Positions 41,348 to 51,740 of a stretch of 64,000 bases of DNA are shown one piece after another. The translations under genes and the position numbers were made by a program. The stretch lies in the NCBI GenBank assembly GCA_949317995.1, contig OX439050.1, positions 50,345,777-50,409,776 of the forward strand, given 5' to 3'. Below the pieces are notes generated by a model. That model saw nothing but the letters and a program-made list of their open reading frames with translations. It was not told where the DNA came from and ran no database searches. The DNA is from Acholoe squamosa. Its lineage: Eukaryota; Annelida; Polychaeta; Phyllodocida; Polynoidae. The first letter of the stretch is position 1. Every line of letters begins with the position of its first letter.

Positions 41348-42437
41348 GGACGGTGATAGCGACGACGAGGAATGGATGAAGTCCGGCCCCTCGGATACGC
41401 CAGTGGGTAAATTCTACCTCATTTGGATTGACCAGCTCAAATCCAAATTGGGGTCGATTTACAGCTATGAGGCCCGGACGAAAGTCCAATGGGCGATGAC
41501 CCAATGGGGGCCATCCGGCAACCGCCGGAGGTGCCCATTCGAATCGTGCCAGCTGGCTCTCACGGGAGAGAAGGTGTTTGAGACGAAGCCCCGCTTCGCT
41601 CGACACATAGTGGAGCACCACATGCACCACAAGCCCCTGATGATGTGTGTGCTCGGAGACCGTCCGAGCAAACTATGTGACGGCTCGTTCTCCACTAACC
41701 GGCGTCGGGACATGGCTCTGCATCTGCAGAAAGCCCATGGCACCGGCCTGGAAAAGACGAGGAAACGGGCCCTCAAGTGCTTCAACGAGCTCCTGGCTAA
41801 CTGGGCCTCGTTGAGTGTCAAAGACATCAAGGAGCAGGCATTCAAGACCGGATTCTGCTCGTGGAAGAGTGGCAACCTGTTGGCCTTCTTCCAGATCAAC
41901 TTCTCCTCCACCAAGTTCGGGATGCCCAGCGAAGTGCACCTGAAGATGAAGAAGTGGAGGGGAGATGACAAGCGGGAGAAGATCAAAGCCCGCTCGAAGG
42001 GTCCTAACGGAGGCACAGCCACGGCTAACGGTGCTTCCAAAAGGACCCGCGCAGACCGGTCCGTAAGCCCTTCGGGTAATAAGGACCAGCCTAGACCAGC
42101 CAACCCAGCTGATCGTCGCGAGTCGGGACAACAGGTCTCGGCTCTAGATATGCCTAGCAACCAGGCCCGTAGGGCGGTTAGCCAGGCGGCCACTCCGGCC
42201 ACCTCTACACCACCTGCACCCGCGAGGCAAACCCCGGGCGAAGCCTCTGGCAGCCAGGATGATGGGGGCGAGCTCTTCGCTCCCCCATCCGGGTACACAT
42301 CTTGGTGGGCTGGTGAGGGATCTTCCGGCAAGCGCCCTACGTACAGTGAGTACGCGGCGAAGTTCCCTTCCATGGGACCAGCGGGACCCGAATCTCAGGT
42401 CCTAACCCCCTTGGGCCGGGTCCAAGCCCCGGGGTAG
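41325..42437 (+). CDS. element A downstream ORF 2, zinc-finger protein
   Basis: Starts at ATG 41,325, overlapping the previous frame by 23 nt. It has two C2H2-like fingers: CPFESC...RHIVEHHMHHK (C-X4-C-X18-H-X4-H) and CVLGDRPSKLC...LHLQKAHG (C-X9-C-X14-H-X4-H). Basic, Ser/Pro-rich C terminus. Equivalent proteins sit at the same place in elements B, C and D. The role is unknown; DNA, RNA or host-factor binding are all possible. Confidence 0.8.
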   Translation: MCPGAVNKDGDSDDEEWMKSGPSDTPVGKFYLIWIDQLKSKLGSIYSYEARTKVQWAMTQWGPSGNRRRCPFESCQLALTGEKVFETKPRFARHIVEHHMHHKPLMMCVLGDRPSKLCDGSFSTNRRRDMALHLQKAHGTGLEKTRKRALKCFNELLANWASLSVKDIKEQAFKTGFCSWKSGNLLAFFQINFSSTKFGMPSEVHLKMKKWRGDDKREKIKARSKGPNGGTATANGASKRTRADRSVSPSGNKDQPRPANPADRRESGQQVSALDMPSNQARRAVSQAATPATSTPPAPARQTPGEASGSQDDGGELFAPPSGYTSWWAGEGSSGKRPTYSEYAAKFPSMGPAGPESQVLTPLGRVQAPG

Positions 42438-42450
42438 AGGCCGTGGTGGA

Positions 42451-43335
42451 ATGGAGTCCACCCGAGCTCCCCCGGGCGGTGGCCGAGGCCGAGGTGGTGC
42501 TACGGTTGAGGGCCCGTCTGTCCCTCCAGCAGGCGCTCCGCCTGCCACTGTGGAGGCCGCCGCGCCCCCACCAGTTATAGTTCCACCAACGGCCCCTCGG
42601 GTGCCCGTTATGGAACTGATATCAGGAACTCTGTCAGGTCTTCAGGATCCGAACACGTTTGTTGATCATCGCGATGTTCAAACGGCCAGGATCCAGAATG
42701 ACCTGATGGCGGAATGGCAGGCATTGCATCGCCAGAAGTCAGTCGACTACTGGCGTGTAATGACTGAAGCCACCTTCAACCTGGTCTACAAGGTCCAGAA
42801 GAGGGAGGAAGAGAAAATTCAGGTGCAGGAAAGGAAGAATGTCGAGGAGGCAATCCAATCCTGCCGGCGCCAGCAGTTGGAAGCTGAAAAGCTTAAAGAG
42901 TTCCACCGCGCTGAGAACGCCGGGTACATCCGTAAGTACAAGGAGGCTGACCTCAAGTTCTTCCTCGCATTCGGGAAGCACTTGGACGAGTGGGACGGCT
43001 CTCCGTCGTCCCTGTCCTTCGCTCCGGCTGCTCCACCGGTTCCGGCTGCTCCACCGGTTCCGGCTGCTCCACCGGTTCCGGCTGCTCCACCGGTTCCGGC
43101 TGCTCCACCAGTTCCGGCTGCTCCGCCCGTTCCGGCTGCTCCACCCGCTCCGGCTGCTCTACCTGCACCCGAGGCAGTGGACAGTCCGTCCGCGGTGATG
43201 AGCGCGCTGAGCTTGGGGAGCGACACGCCCAGCGAGACCTCCACGCTGCTCTCTGTGAGCAGTTGCAGCAGCTCGGCTCCGGCTGCCTCAGCGGAGTCGG
43301 CTGAGAAGATGGACACGGATCCGGAAGATCTTTAA
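42451..43335 (+). CDS. element A downstream ORF 3 with PVPAAP repeats
   Basis: 294 residues: Pro/Ala-rich head, charged helical middle (VYKVQKREEEKIQVQERKNV), then at least six tandem PVPAAP units (43,030-43,150) encoded by near-perfect 18-bp DNA repeats, and a Ser-rich acidic end. Starts 13 nt after the previous stop. Relative in element B (LDEWDGS motif). No known domain. Confidence 0.65.
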   Translation: MESTRAPPGGGRGRGGATVEGPSVPPAGAPPATVEAAAPPPVIVPPTAPRVPVMELISGTLSGLQDPNTFVDHRDVQTARIQNDLMAEWQALHRQKSVDYWRVMTEATFNLVYKVQKREEEKIQVQERKNVEEAIQSCRRQQLEAEKLKEFHRAENAGYIRKYKEADLKFFLAFGKHLDEWDGSPSSLSFAPAAPPVPAAPPVPAAPPVPAAPPVPAAPPVPAAPPVPAAPPAPAALPAPEAVDSPSAVMSALSLGSDTPSETSTLLSVSSCSSSAPAASAESAEKMDTDPEDL

Positions 43336-44104
43336 GTGTCCATCTGATGGTGTTTTATAGTACCCGAGGGTAAAGGCATTTATCATGCCAGAGGTACTTA
43401 TCCTTACACTGGACTCGCCGATCTGGGACCGAACCTGCAGTGAAGATGGACGCTAACCCGAAACACAAAGAGGATTACTACACCTAACCGGGGCTCCATC
43501 TTCCCACCTTCATCAGGGCACACCATAACAGCAACGTGGCTTGCCACCACATATATGTCGCCGGGTGGAGCTGCAGAAACCAGTCGTTCCAGATTCGCCG
43601 GAAGTCCGGTATTTTGTAAGGGCGATCCTGCTACCCTGGTAGGACGTCTATTATTATCAGTATTAATATTTTGTGTAAAGCTATTTTTATATAATATTTA
43701 TATTCTTGTAATCAAACCAAACAAAATTATTCTCGGGTTATTTACCCCACCTCAGGTCGGCTAGTTACTACTATAAAATATGGTTAATACCATTTCACTA
43801 CATATCTACAACTTTTTATCGCGTCTCTAATACTATAATAACACTGTAACATTGTTACCATCTACTACCCTAGGTCGATGGTGCATAAGGCACCACTTCC
43901 TAATTGTTATCATTAGTTACTTCGGGTTATATGCGACGATGCCTCATCATGTACATATTATTTATAATGCCCCTTAATGTTCTATATTCTATATGAACAC
44001 TTATGTATAGACTTAACTATGTGTGTATAACTTATTATTGTATAAAGTCAACAATAGGTATTTATTAAATACACCCAACCCTAGGTATAGTCTAGTGGGG
44101 GTGG
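43336..44104 (+). other. element A 3' untranslated region
   Basis: AT-rich, non-coding, ending in a purine-rich tract (CTAGTGGGGGTGG) directly before the 3' LTR, the expected position of the polypurine tract. Confidence 0.6.
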
Positions 44105-44467
44105 TGTAGGGGCCGGCATCGTTGTATATATATTAGTGCCGTTCATCCGAGAGACGTGTTCGTGTGGTGCTTGTTCCTTCTATGCCAGCTAGGTGTCGCT
44201 TTGCGATACCCCGTTGGTACAAGAGGGGGCAGCACCATGCCTCGCGTCCAGCTTCTACTAAGAAGCCGGACGAGCGGCAGAAGGGGACTGGACGTGGTCC
44301 AGTCAAGACGCTCAGTTACAATCCATTGAAACTTGAATAAAGTCCTACCCGAGAGGTAGGGGTATCCGGGGCTTTGCCCAACCCGAACTACTCGTGTTGT
44401 GTTGGTATCTCTAGTGATAAGCGAGCCAACGAGCCACCCAACATATAAGTCGATACGAACCATTACA
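44105..44467 (+). repeat. element A 3' LTR
   Basis: 363 bp, TGTAGGGG...CCATTACA, with AATAAA at 44,336-44,341. The first 189 bp are identical to the truncated 5' copy. Confidence 0.9.
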
Positions 44468-44562
44468 ATGGAAAGAAGTAACTGCAGCCTTTATGTTAGG
44501 ATTCGTATTAAAATGAATCTGTATAGTATATTGGATTGAGTACCATACTTAGCCATATATAC

Positions 44563-44842
44563 TGTAATAATCACAGAAGACCAGACTCAGCAAATAAAGT
44601 TCTATAACAGTTGAAGGCGTTTGGTTTATTTCTTATGGGTCTTATGGCTAACAGCTCTCATCAATTCTTGTATCAACATCAATTATCCTTGCTTGTTATG
44701 AAATGCACCACCCTTACAGGCCGTCACCGGTCGCAACCACCAAACCCAGAGTCGCCGACCACACGTCTGCCACCTGGAAGTCTCTAATTGCATTCCCCCA
44801 CTGCGACCACCGAACCGACTTTTATTGTGTGACGAGCTGTGA
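44563..44842 (-). repeat. element D 3' LTR, truncated
   Basis: Matches 54,061 onward (TGTAATAATCACAGAAGACC...) until GACGAGCTGTGA, where the two copies diverge. About 120 bp of the U3 end, and the polypurine tract, are missing. Confidence 0.88.
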
Positions 44843-45300
44843 GCTGGGCCGGGCCTGGAAGTCTTGCTGCTGTGTGCGCTGGCCCTGGTGCTCCGGGCAC
44901 CCAGAGGGTTGGACCATAGGTCGGTGCGGGATATCTCGCAGGCGTCGCCATGGCTGCGCCCCCGACTGGGCATGGAGGGGGTGGTGCCATCTCCTGGTTC
45001 CCCCTTGGACTGTCGTTGCATAGTAATTAGTTTGTACCGTCGACGGCCCGTATAACTCAACCCAGCCGTGAGCTCTTCCCCCTACAGGCGTATACTCCTC
45101 CCCCAAGTCCGACGATGGGGCCAGGTCTGATGCCCACCTCTGGAGGCGGTCCGGTTGTTCCACCCGCTTCCAGGGTATGCGTTCAGGGTGGTCGCCATAC
45201 CAGACAGGGCAACCTCCAAGAGGGTCCATCCCCTCCGCGCGGGGAAACTCCGGCTCCCGGGGCCATTCGGGGACGTACTCCCCCCATTCATCGGCCCATT
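44843..45300 (-). other. element D 3' region
   Basis: No supported reading frame between the charged tail and the truncated LTR. Confidence 0.4.
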
Positions 45301-46552
45301 CGTCCCTCCTCTCGCGACGTAGCCGTGGACCCCCCCGATCTCTGCCATGGCATCTTCTCCGTGTGTCCTCGTAGCGATCCTGCTCATACTCATTTTGGTC
45401 CCGTCGCCGATCATATTCCTCATACTCTCGCTGCCTCTCGAATTCTACATCTTCCCATCTCCCATATCCTCGCCTCTCGCCATCTCCTTCACGCCTAGGG
45501 TCGTGGTCATCCTGACCCCTATATCTTCCCTCTTCCTGGTTTCTCTCTCTCCTTCTCTCGATCGCTCCCTTTCTGTGTCTTCCCTCTGTCTCTCCTCCCT
45601 TTCCCTTCTTTCTCGCACTTCCACTTGTTTCTCCTCTCTCTCCCGTCGGTCCCTATCGTCGCTCTCCTTCTCTTTCGCATTAAGTTCCTCCCAGTCCTTC
45701 TTCTCCTTCTCACTCTTCTCCTTCTGTTTCTCTTTGTCCTCTTTCTCTTTCCTATCTCGTTTCTCTTTCTCCCTCTTTCTCTTCTCTCTTTCCTCCTTTC
45801 TCTCCTTATCTTTGTCCTCCTTCTCCTTGCGTTTCTCCCTCTCCTCCCCCTCTCTCTTGTCCTTATCCTCTTTCTCTTTCTGTTTCTCCCTTTCTTCCCT
45901 CTCTCTTTTGTCCTTATCCTCCTTCTCCTTACGTTTCTCCCTGTCTTCCCTCTCTCTCTTATCTTTGTCCTCCTTCTTGCATTTCTCCCTCTCCTCCCTT
46001 TCTCTTTTGTCCTTATCCTCCTTCTCTCTGTGTTTATCTCTCTCCTCCCTTTCTCGCTTTTCCTTATCCTCTCTCTCCTTGTGTTTCTCCTCCCTCTCTT
46101 GCTTCTCTCTGCCCTCCTTCTCTTTGCGCCCTTCCTTCTCGTCCTTCTCTTTCTTTTCTTTGTCCTCATTCTCTCTTTTTCTTGTCTCGGCGCTCCTTAT
46201 CCTCTTTCCCCTCTTTCTCTTTGTCGCGCCGCCGGTCTTTGTCTTCTCTCTCTTTCTTCACCTCACGGCTCTTTCTATCATCCTCTCCCTTATCACCTCT
46301 CTTATCCTTCCTTTGGCTTTTATGCTCCCCCTCTGTTTTCCCCGTACTCCCCTCTGTCTCTTTAGTAAGAGTCGCGGTTGCTTCCTCCGCACCTGCACAC
46401 GGCTCGTTCGCCAACTCCCCCTTAGCCTGGTCTGTCTCCCCCGTCGGATATGCGTCTTTCCCTGGGGTCATCTCGGGGGTGTGGGCCTCCCTGCGCACGA
46501 CTCTCCTGACATCGCCTTTGTCAGGCGAAGAGCCTCCCTCCGAATCGGTGTC
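45300..46552 (-). pseudogene. element D charged helical tail of the zinc-finger protein
   Basis: Follows an in-frame TAA (46,553-46,555): the same frame reads REAHTPEMTPGKDAYPTG and a Lys/Glu/Arg-rich stretch to a TGA at 46,166. One base out of frame, the sequence continues as many repeats of a KEDKDKREREEREK pattern, predicted as a single alpha helix, then Arg/Asp/Tyr-rich repeats (REYEEYDRRRDQNEYEQD). Probably the C-terminal part of the upstream protein after a stop and a 1-nt shift. The long plus-strand open frames here are antisense shadows. Confidence 0.55.
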
Positions 46553-48868
46553 TTAGGCGACTGCCCTGTTTGAGACCTGGTTGGGTGGAAGTATAAACGG
46601 GTCCTCCTCCTCCCAGTCCAACTCCTCTGGCTCCTCCCCCAAGTCTACCCGGGAAGCCATAAGGCGCTCCAGCCGTCCTCCCACCACGGATGTGTTGTTT
46701 TCCGACGTGTGGGTTGGGACCGTCTGCGGTGACGACGTCAGTATCTGACGAACCTGCTCTGCGTCCCTGAGGGTCGCCGCTCCCTCAGTCTCCGGTGCCG
46801 CTGCCTCGAACAGTGGGGACGACGCTATACTGACCTCGTGGCCGGTAGGGGACAGCCAGGACTTTTTCCGCAGCGCTTCTGCAATCAGGCATTTCTGGAA
46901 CTCCTTCTTAGCAGTCTCCGCCATCTCCTCTGCCCTGCGGTTTGTCTCCTTCAGGAGCTCGGCAGGAACCAGGGTCCCGTCGCTGTCTATTATCAGGGAC
47001 TGTAATAAGATCGGGTTCCCATCTCCGCTGGACGCCGGGCCACTCACCACCTGCTCCAGCAACTGGTTAGCCTCCTCTGCCAGGTTCTCCGGCTCCCCCT
47101 GTCCCAACTGTTGTGCCAATATCCGCGCGGCCTCGAAGTCCTCAGTGGACCTGGTGCTCATCAGATCCCCCTCAGCGTTTACGGCCAGGGTGGGAGGGTC
47201 CACAGAGTCCTCCTCCGTAGCTGCTGACGTGGAGGCCACTGATTCCGGTGCCGTCTTCAGCATCTTAGAAGGGGGGCTGCACTCCCCCTCCAGTGTCCCC
47301 TCTTGGCCCCCTTCTCCTAGCATTATCTTGGGCAGGTTCGAATCCCAGGGGGTCTCGTCTTCGCCCATCTCACGGTTGCCCTTACGTTTCCAGCCTTTCT
47401 CCGTTTCGGTCCGTTCCCCCGGTACGTTGGGCCGTCCTAACAGTGAGCGGCTGCGCCGCCGGGTATTTCCAGTGGTGACCGCACCCACCATGCTGCGGAC
47501 TCTCGGGCGTCTGGGAGAGCACCTAGGGGTCTCCTTACTCTCCTCTGGAGTTGGGGTTCGTCGTCTCTCCGTAGGCGTCTCCTCCACCCCCGAACTCTCT
47601 AGCAGTCGTTTGGTGGCCAAATGTGCTGCCCTTCGACTGCTTCTGCGCCGTGGCGTTGGGGACGTGGGGGACCCCTGCGAAGAATCCAGGCTTTCCTCTC
47701 CACCCCCTTGCTCCCCGGCGACCGAGGTGGCTTCGCGCCCATGATATTGGATGATATTCTTCGGTGGCCGCTGGCTTCGTGGCAACGTGATCCACTCATG
47801 GCTGGCATGCAGAGCGACTAGGTGGCTGACCAACTCATCCCATCGGCCGCCTTTTACCTGGAACTTGCATCGCAATACAGGGCAATTCAACCCCGGTCCA
47901 CACGACTTGTGCTGGGCTAGAACATGACGGTTTAGCACGTCCTTTCGCCAGAAAGTACGGCCACACTCGGGGCAATTCAGCAGTGTCTCCGATTTCCTCA
48001 TGTTGTTGTCACACTCTGTGGCCCAGCTATAGCCTCGTTCTCGTGCCTTGTGGTCGGTGGTACGAATGAGGTCACGGTGTGGTTCCCGGGCATCCCGCCA
48101 GGTGGCCTCACAATCTCGGTGGTAGCCTTCGGTGGCCCATCCTTCACTTGCCTGTCGTTGCTCTTCCCACCGCCAATTCTTGGCTGTAAAAATACCTTGT
48201 ACCGCCTTACTCATGTTTTCCTGTGTTTCCCCCTTCTCTTTTGGAATGACTGTGCAATATTCTGGAGTTTTCCCTCTGGGGTCCCAGTCCACCACCGCAA
48301 CTTCTTTTTCTCTTTCTAGCAGGGTCAGAAGCCCCCCCCCCCCCACAGGGGATCTCAATTCGGCCCTTCCCAAACTATTACCCACTACTGCTCTATCTCC
48401 CACTAACGGTTCCTTCTCTTCTCTTGCAGATGAGCCATGCCCCACCGGAGCCCTGGAAGCGACCACCCCCAAGCCCACCGACCGCCCTTTTCCGGCTCCC
48501 AGAAGGTAAGTTCTGTTATCCTCACTATGTCTCGGGACGCCCTGGGGTAGATTTACTATGAAGGAAGGTTGTAAACGTCTTCCTCTGCCTTTCCACACCT
48601 TTTCTAACCCTTCTGCTCGCTCCTCCGTGGCCATAGGGAAGCGCTCCCTCTCTTCCTCTCCCACCGCGGCGGCAGTTGTCAAGGCAACGCCGCCGGAGCC
48701 CGGATGTGGCGGGAAACCGACCGCCGCCTCCAGGTGGCGCGCAGGTGACCCTGCCACCATGGTGGCAGCCGGTGGCGCTGCCGGAGGCCAGGCCCACTGT
48801 TCTGGGGCCCCGACTACTCGAGCCTCCCCTACCGATTCCTTCTGGGTTCTGGAACCTTCTTTAACAGG
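46553..48868 (-). CDS. element D zinc-finger extension
   Basis: In the same frame as the integrase C-terminal domain and separated from it only by TGA 48,869-48,871; 735 codons are open from ATG 48,760. Two fingers: CPECGRTFWRKDVLNRHVLA followed by QH (C-X2-C-X12-H-X4-H, canonical) and CPVLRCKF...SHLVALH (C-X4-C-X14-H-X4-H). Long acidic/Ser-rich region after the fingers. This arrangement parallels the fused pol of element C. No known family beyond the fingers. Confidence 0.8.
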   Translation of the reverse strand, partial: PVKEGSRTQKESVGEARVVGAPEQWAWPPAAPPAATMVAGSPARHLEAAVGFPPHPGSGGVALTTAAAVGEEERERFPMATEERAEGLEKVWKGRGRRLQPSFIVNLPQGVPRHSEDNRTYLLGAGKGRSVGLGVVASRAPVGHGSSAREEKEPLVGDRAVVGNSLGRAELRSPVGGGGLLTLLEREKEVAVVDWDPRGKTPEYCTVIPKEKGETQENMSKAVQGIFTAKNWRWEEQRQASEGWATEGYHRDCEATWRDAREPHRDLIRTTDHKARERGYSWATECDNNMRKSETLLNCPECGRTFWRKDVLNRHVLAQHKSCGPGLNCPVLRCKFQVKGGRWDELVSHLVALHASHEWITLPRSQRPPKNIIQYHGREATSVAGEQGGGEESLDSSQGSPTSPTPRRRSSRRAAHLATKRLLESSGVEETPTERRRTPTPEESKETPRCSPRRPRVRSMVGAVTTGNTRRRSRSLLGRPNVPGERTETEKGWKRKGNREMGEDETPWDSNLPKIMLGEGGQEGTLEGECSPPSKMLKTAPESVASTSAATEEDSVDPPTLAVNAEGDLMSTRSTEDFEAARILAQQLGQGEPENLAEEANQLLEQVVSGPASSGDGNPILLQSLIIDSDGTLVPAELLKETNRRAEEMAETAKKEFQKCLIAEALRKKSWLSPTGHEVSIASSPLFEAAAPETEGAATLRDAEQVRQILTSSPQTVPTHTSENNTSVVGGRLERLMASRVDLGEEPEELDWEEEDPFILPPNQVSNRAVA

Positions 48869-49951
48869 TCATAATGTACCACCCTTTTCTTGCGTCCCAT
48901 CTGTATCTCCCATACCGGGCCTCCTAGGCTCCTTGTGATTTTCCAGGGCCCTGACCAGGGGGCGCATGAACTTTGGGCACTTGCCCACCTCTTTCTTCAG
49001 GACCATATAGTAGACATTGTCCCCAACTTCCAAAGGTTCGCCTCGTACCCTGGTCGAATAATTCCTTTCTTGACGCCGGACGGCCTCTCCCATTTGCCGG
49101 AGGGCGTAGGCATGCCCTTTTGCCATCCTACCCTGCAATTCGGCCGCGTAATCATCATAGTCCTCCGGCTTATCCCCCACTCGTTCTGGTGCTGGGTACA
49201 TAAGATTTCCCCAGCATCAAGAAGTTAGGGGTTTGGTTGGTAGAGGCTAGCACCGAGGATCTATATGCGGCCATCATGTACGGGAGCTGTAAATCCCAGT
49301 CCTTCTGATCCATGGACATGGCCAGCATGGACTCCACCATGCGATTGCAGCGCTCTACCAACCCATCAGACTTCGGATTATAGGGGCAGGTCCGTGTTGT
49401 CGCCACCCCCTACAACCTATGCACCTCTTGGAACATCTGGGCCTGGAAGTTCCGCCCCTGGTCCGTATGGATCGTGCCCGGGGGTCCCAAGTGGCAGACC
49501 ACCTCCGTGACAAAAGCCCAAGCGACTATTTCGGCCTCCTGATCTGGCAAGGCCACCGCCTCCGTCCATCTAGTAAAATAATCCATGACGATGAGGATAT
49601 GCCTATTCTTCCGTGGGAGGGGGCCCATCAAGTCCATGGCCATCCTTTCCAACGGACATGCCACCGGCACATGCCGCATCATGGCCCAGGGGGTTGAGGT
49701 GCCGCCTTCCAACTCAAGCACTGAGGGCACGAGGCCAGCCACTGAACCACGTCCCTCCTGTAGTTGGGGCAATAGTAGGCCTGCTGGAACCGCCTCAGAC
49801 TCCTGGCTCTGCCGAAGTGACAACTCAAGGGAGCCCCATGAACGCTGGCCAGGACCTCCTCCTTCTTGCTATCCAGCACCAAAACCTGCAGGAAGGTCCG
49901 GCCTCCCGGCTCCCACCATACTCGGCAGAGTACCCCGGCTTCCAATCGCAA
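48869..49951 (-). pseudogene. element D integrase
   Basis: HHCC domain (HGAPLSCHFGRARSLRRFQQ, CPQC), core residues MDLMGPL, HTDQGRNF and GLVERCNRMVE (D, D, E all visible), and a GPY/F-region remnant (EVGDNVYYMVLKKEVG). Two frame changes and one stop interrupt it. Confidence 0.88.
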
Positions 49952-50770
49952 TCAGGGGAACTGTACCACCAGGGTGTCTACGGCATAATTTTCCCCTGCA
50001 AGGGCATCCTTCGAAGTGACTTTGTCATCCTCGACCCATTTCCTCACTCGTGTGAGCACTGGATCATCGTTCTGAGCCTGCCTCCAGACTCCCCTTTGAT
50101 CCACAAATATCCCCTCATCTACTTCCGGCATTGCTTCGGGAGCTCCCCTTTCCTCCACGGCCTTGTCAGCAGCAGCTTCGCTTCTAGTTACCACTCGACA
50201 CTCCGCCAGGGTCCCAATAGCCCTCTCCCGTTCCCCCGAAAGGTCCTCAAACGGTGGGGAACCCGGTTGCTCCCCCATGCCACACTGGCTGCAGGGCCTC
50301 CAGGACAACCCATCTGCGTTGCATCTCCTTCCTTCTGTGTTGCCAGGATCCTTTCCCGGACGGTGCTCAATGACGTGGTCAAAGGTCTCTAGTAACTGTA
50401 GCCATCTAGCTACCTGACCCTCGGGTTCCTTGAAACTGGCCAACCACTTTAGAGCGACATGGTCGGTCCGGATGCGTACTGGGTGTCCCACCAAGTAGTG
50501 GCGAAATTTCTTCACCGCGAACACGACCGCCAACAGTTCCCGGCGGGTGACAGAGTAATTCCTCTCGCACCGACTCAAGGTACGGCTAGCATAGGCCAAA
50601 GGCCGCTCCTGATTATCCTGTACTTGGGTCAGCACCGCCCCCAATCCGAGGTCGCTGGCGTCAGTGTCCACCAGGAGGCGTCCTTCGGCCATCGGATAGG
50701 CCAGGATGGGTACGCTCACTAATTTATCCTTGAGAACCTGGAAGGCCTCAGCACAGTCCCGATTCCATGA
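49952..50770 (-). CDS. element D RNase H and linker
   Basis: LLVDTDASDLGLGAVLTQVQ, TRRELLAVVFAVKKFRHYLV, RTDHVALKWLASFKEPEGQV: gypsy RNase H. The upstream part is separated by the SINE-like insertion, which falls between the RT thumb and RNase H. Confidence 0.9.
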   Translation of the reverse strand, partial: SWNRDCAEAFQVLKDKLVSVPILAYPMAEGRLLVDTDASDLGLGAVLTQVQDNQERPLAYASRTLSRCERNYSVTRRELLAVVFAVKKFRHYLVGHPVRIRTDHVALKWLASFKEPEGQVARWLQLLETFDHVIEHRPGKDPGNTEGRRCNADGLSWRPCSQCGMGEQPGSPPFEDLSGERERAIGTLAECRVVTRSEAAADKAVEERGAPEAMPEVDEGIFVDQRGVWRQAQNDDPVLTRVRKWVEDDKVTSKDALAGENYAVDTLVVQFP

Positions 50771-50953
50771 TTGATTGATTGATTGATTTGTGTTTTACAG
50801 CACTTTAGCGGCACTAAGTGGCTATCCCGTGCTTCACAGGTTGATAATTTAACAGAGGAATGTGTCAGTGCCCGCGCATATGTGCACCACACACATCCTG
50901 AAGGGATAGGAAAGAGGAGACAAAGACCCTTTTAAGTGGGCTAGGGAAGCCCG
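50771..50953 (-). mobile_element. SINE-like insertion with 12-bp target duplication
   Basis: 183 bp flanked by CCGATTCCATGA at 50,759-50,770 and 50,954-50,965. On the minus strand it starts CGGGCTTCCCTAGCCCACTT and ends in an (AATC)n tail. A tail of simple repeats and a 12-bp duplication indicate LINE-mediated retrotransposition. No clear pol III boxes. A relative sits at 28,710-28,910. Confidence 0.88.
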
Positions 50954-50965
50954 CCGATTCCATGA

Positions 50966-51740
50966 GAACCTCTTATTCTTCTCGGTTAGCTCCGAGAGTG
51001 GCTTAGCGATAAATCCGAAGCCAGGCACGAAACTGCGATAGTAGCCGCACAGGCCTAGAAAAGAGCGTACCTCCGTCACTGAGGTTGGCACCGGCCACCC
51101 TGACACAGCAGCGATCTTCTCGGGGTCCGTGCCAATCCCCTCTTTGTCAATTCGGTGGCCCAGGAAGTTTACCTGTTCACGCACCAGCTGGCACTTGGAG
51201 GCCTTTATTTTTAGGCCCGCTTCCTGCAGGCGCCCTAGGACAAGCTACAATTGCTCAGCGTGCTCTTCCAAAGACTCCGAGAAAAGGATGATGTCATCTA
51301 GGTACACCAGGCACGCTGTCCATTAAAGGCCCCTCATGACAATCTCCATGAGTCTCTCGAACGTCCCGGGGGCATTGCAAAGCCCGAAGGGCATCACTCT
51401 AAATTGAAAGAGACCACGGGTGCGTAACGAAAGCAGTCTTTGGTTTTGACTCCTCCTCCATCGAGACTTGCCAGAACCCGGACGCCAGGTCAATGGTGCT
51501 AAACCAACAAGCCCCAGACATGGAGTCTAGCGAGTCGTCCATCCGCGGGAGGGGATATGCGTCCTTTATTGTGACAGAGTTCAGTTGCCTGTAATTGACA
51601 CAAAATCTAACACGGCCATCTTTCTTTTTCACAAGGACTACGGGGATCGCCCAGGGGCCCACGGCAGGCTCAATCACCCCTTGCTGAAGCATCTTATCAC
51701 CTCTTGGTCGACCACCTCCCGCCTGTGCGGAGCCAAACAT
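50966..51740 (-). pseudogene. element D reverse transcriptase
   Basis: VVLVKKKDGRVRFCVNYRQL, DAYPLPRMDDSLDSM, MPFGLCNAPGTFERLM, LVYLDDIILFSESL, EVRSFLGLCGYYRSFVPGF. Frame is lost near 51,410, and TAA/TAG stops lie just before YLDD and in the following helix. Confidence 0.9.

Larger units (their letters stand above)
32708..44467 (+). mobile_element. Ty3/gypsy element A
   Basis: LTR-flanked element with gag, protease, RT, RNase H, integrase remnants and three additional downstream ORFs. The 5' LTR is truncated (189 bp, identical to the first 189 bp of the 363-bp 3' LTR). Coding damage: 1-nt shifts near 34,480, 37,435, 38,385 and 41,040, a TAG in protease, and loss of the integrase core. No target duplication was found at its borders. 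Confidence 0.9.

Noticed and set aside
40669-42373. Minus-strand frames up to 302 aa opposite element A's downstream ORFs
   Set aside because: Composition shadows; the plus-strand ORFs have zinc-finger motifs, ATGs and relatives in element B.
45347-46573. Long plus-strand open frames (408 aa and 246 aa) rich in Ser/Leu/Phe
   Set aside because: Antisense of a Glu/Lys/Arg-rich coding repeat of element D; the CT-rich complement is stop-poor by composition.
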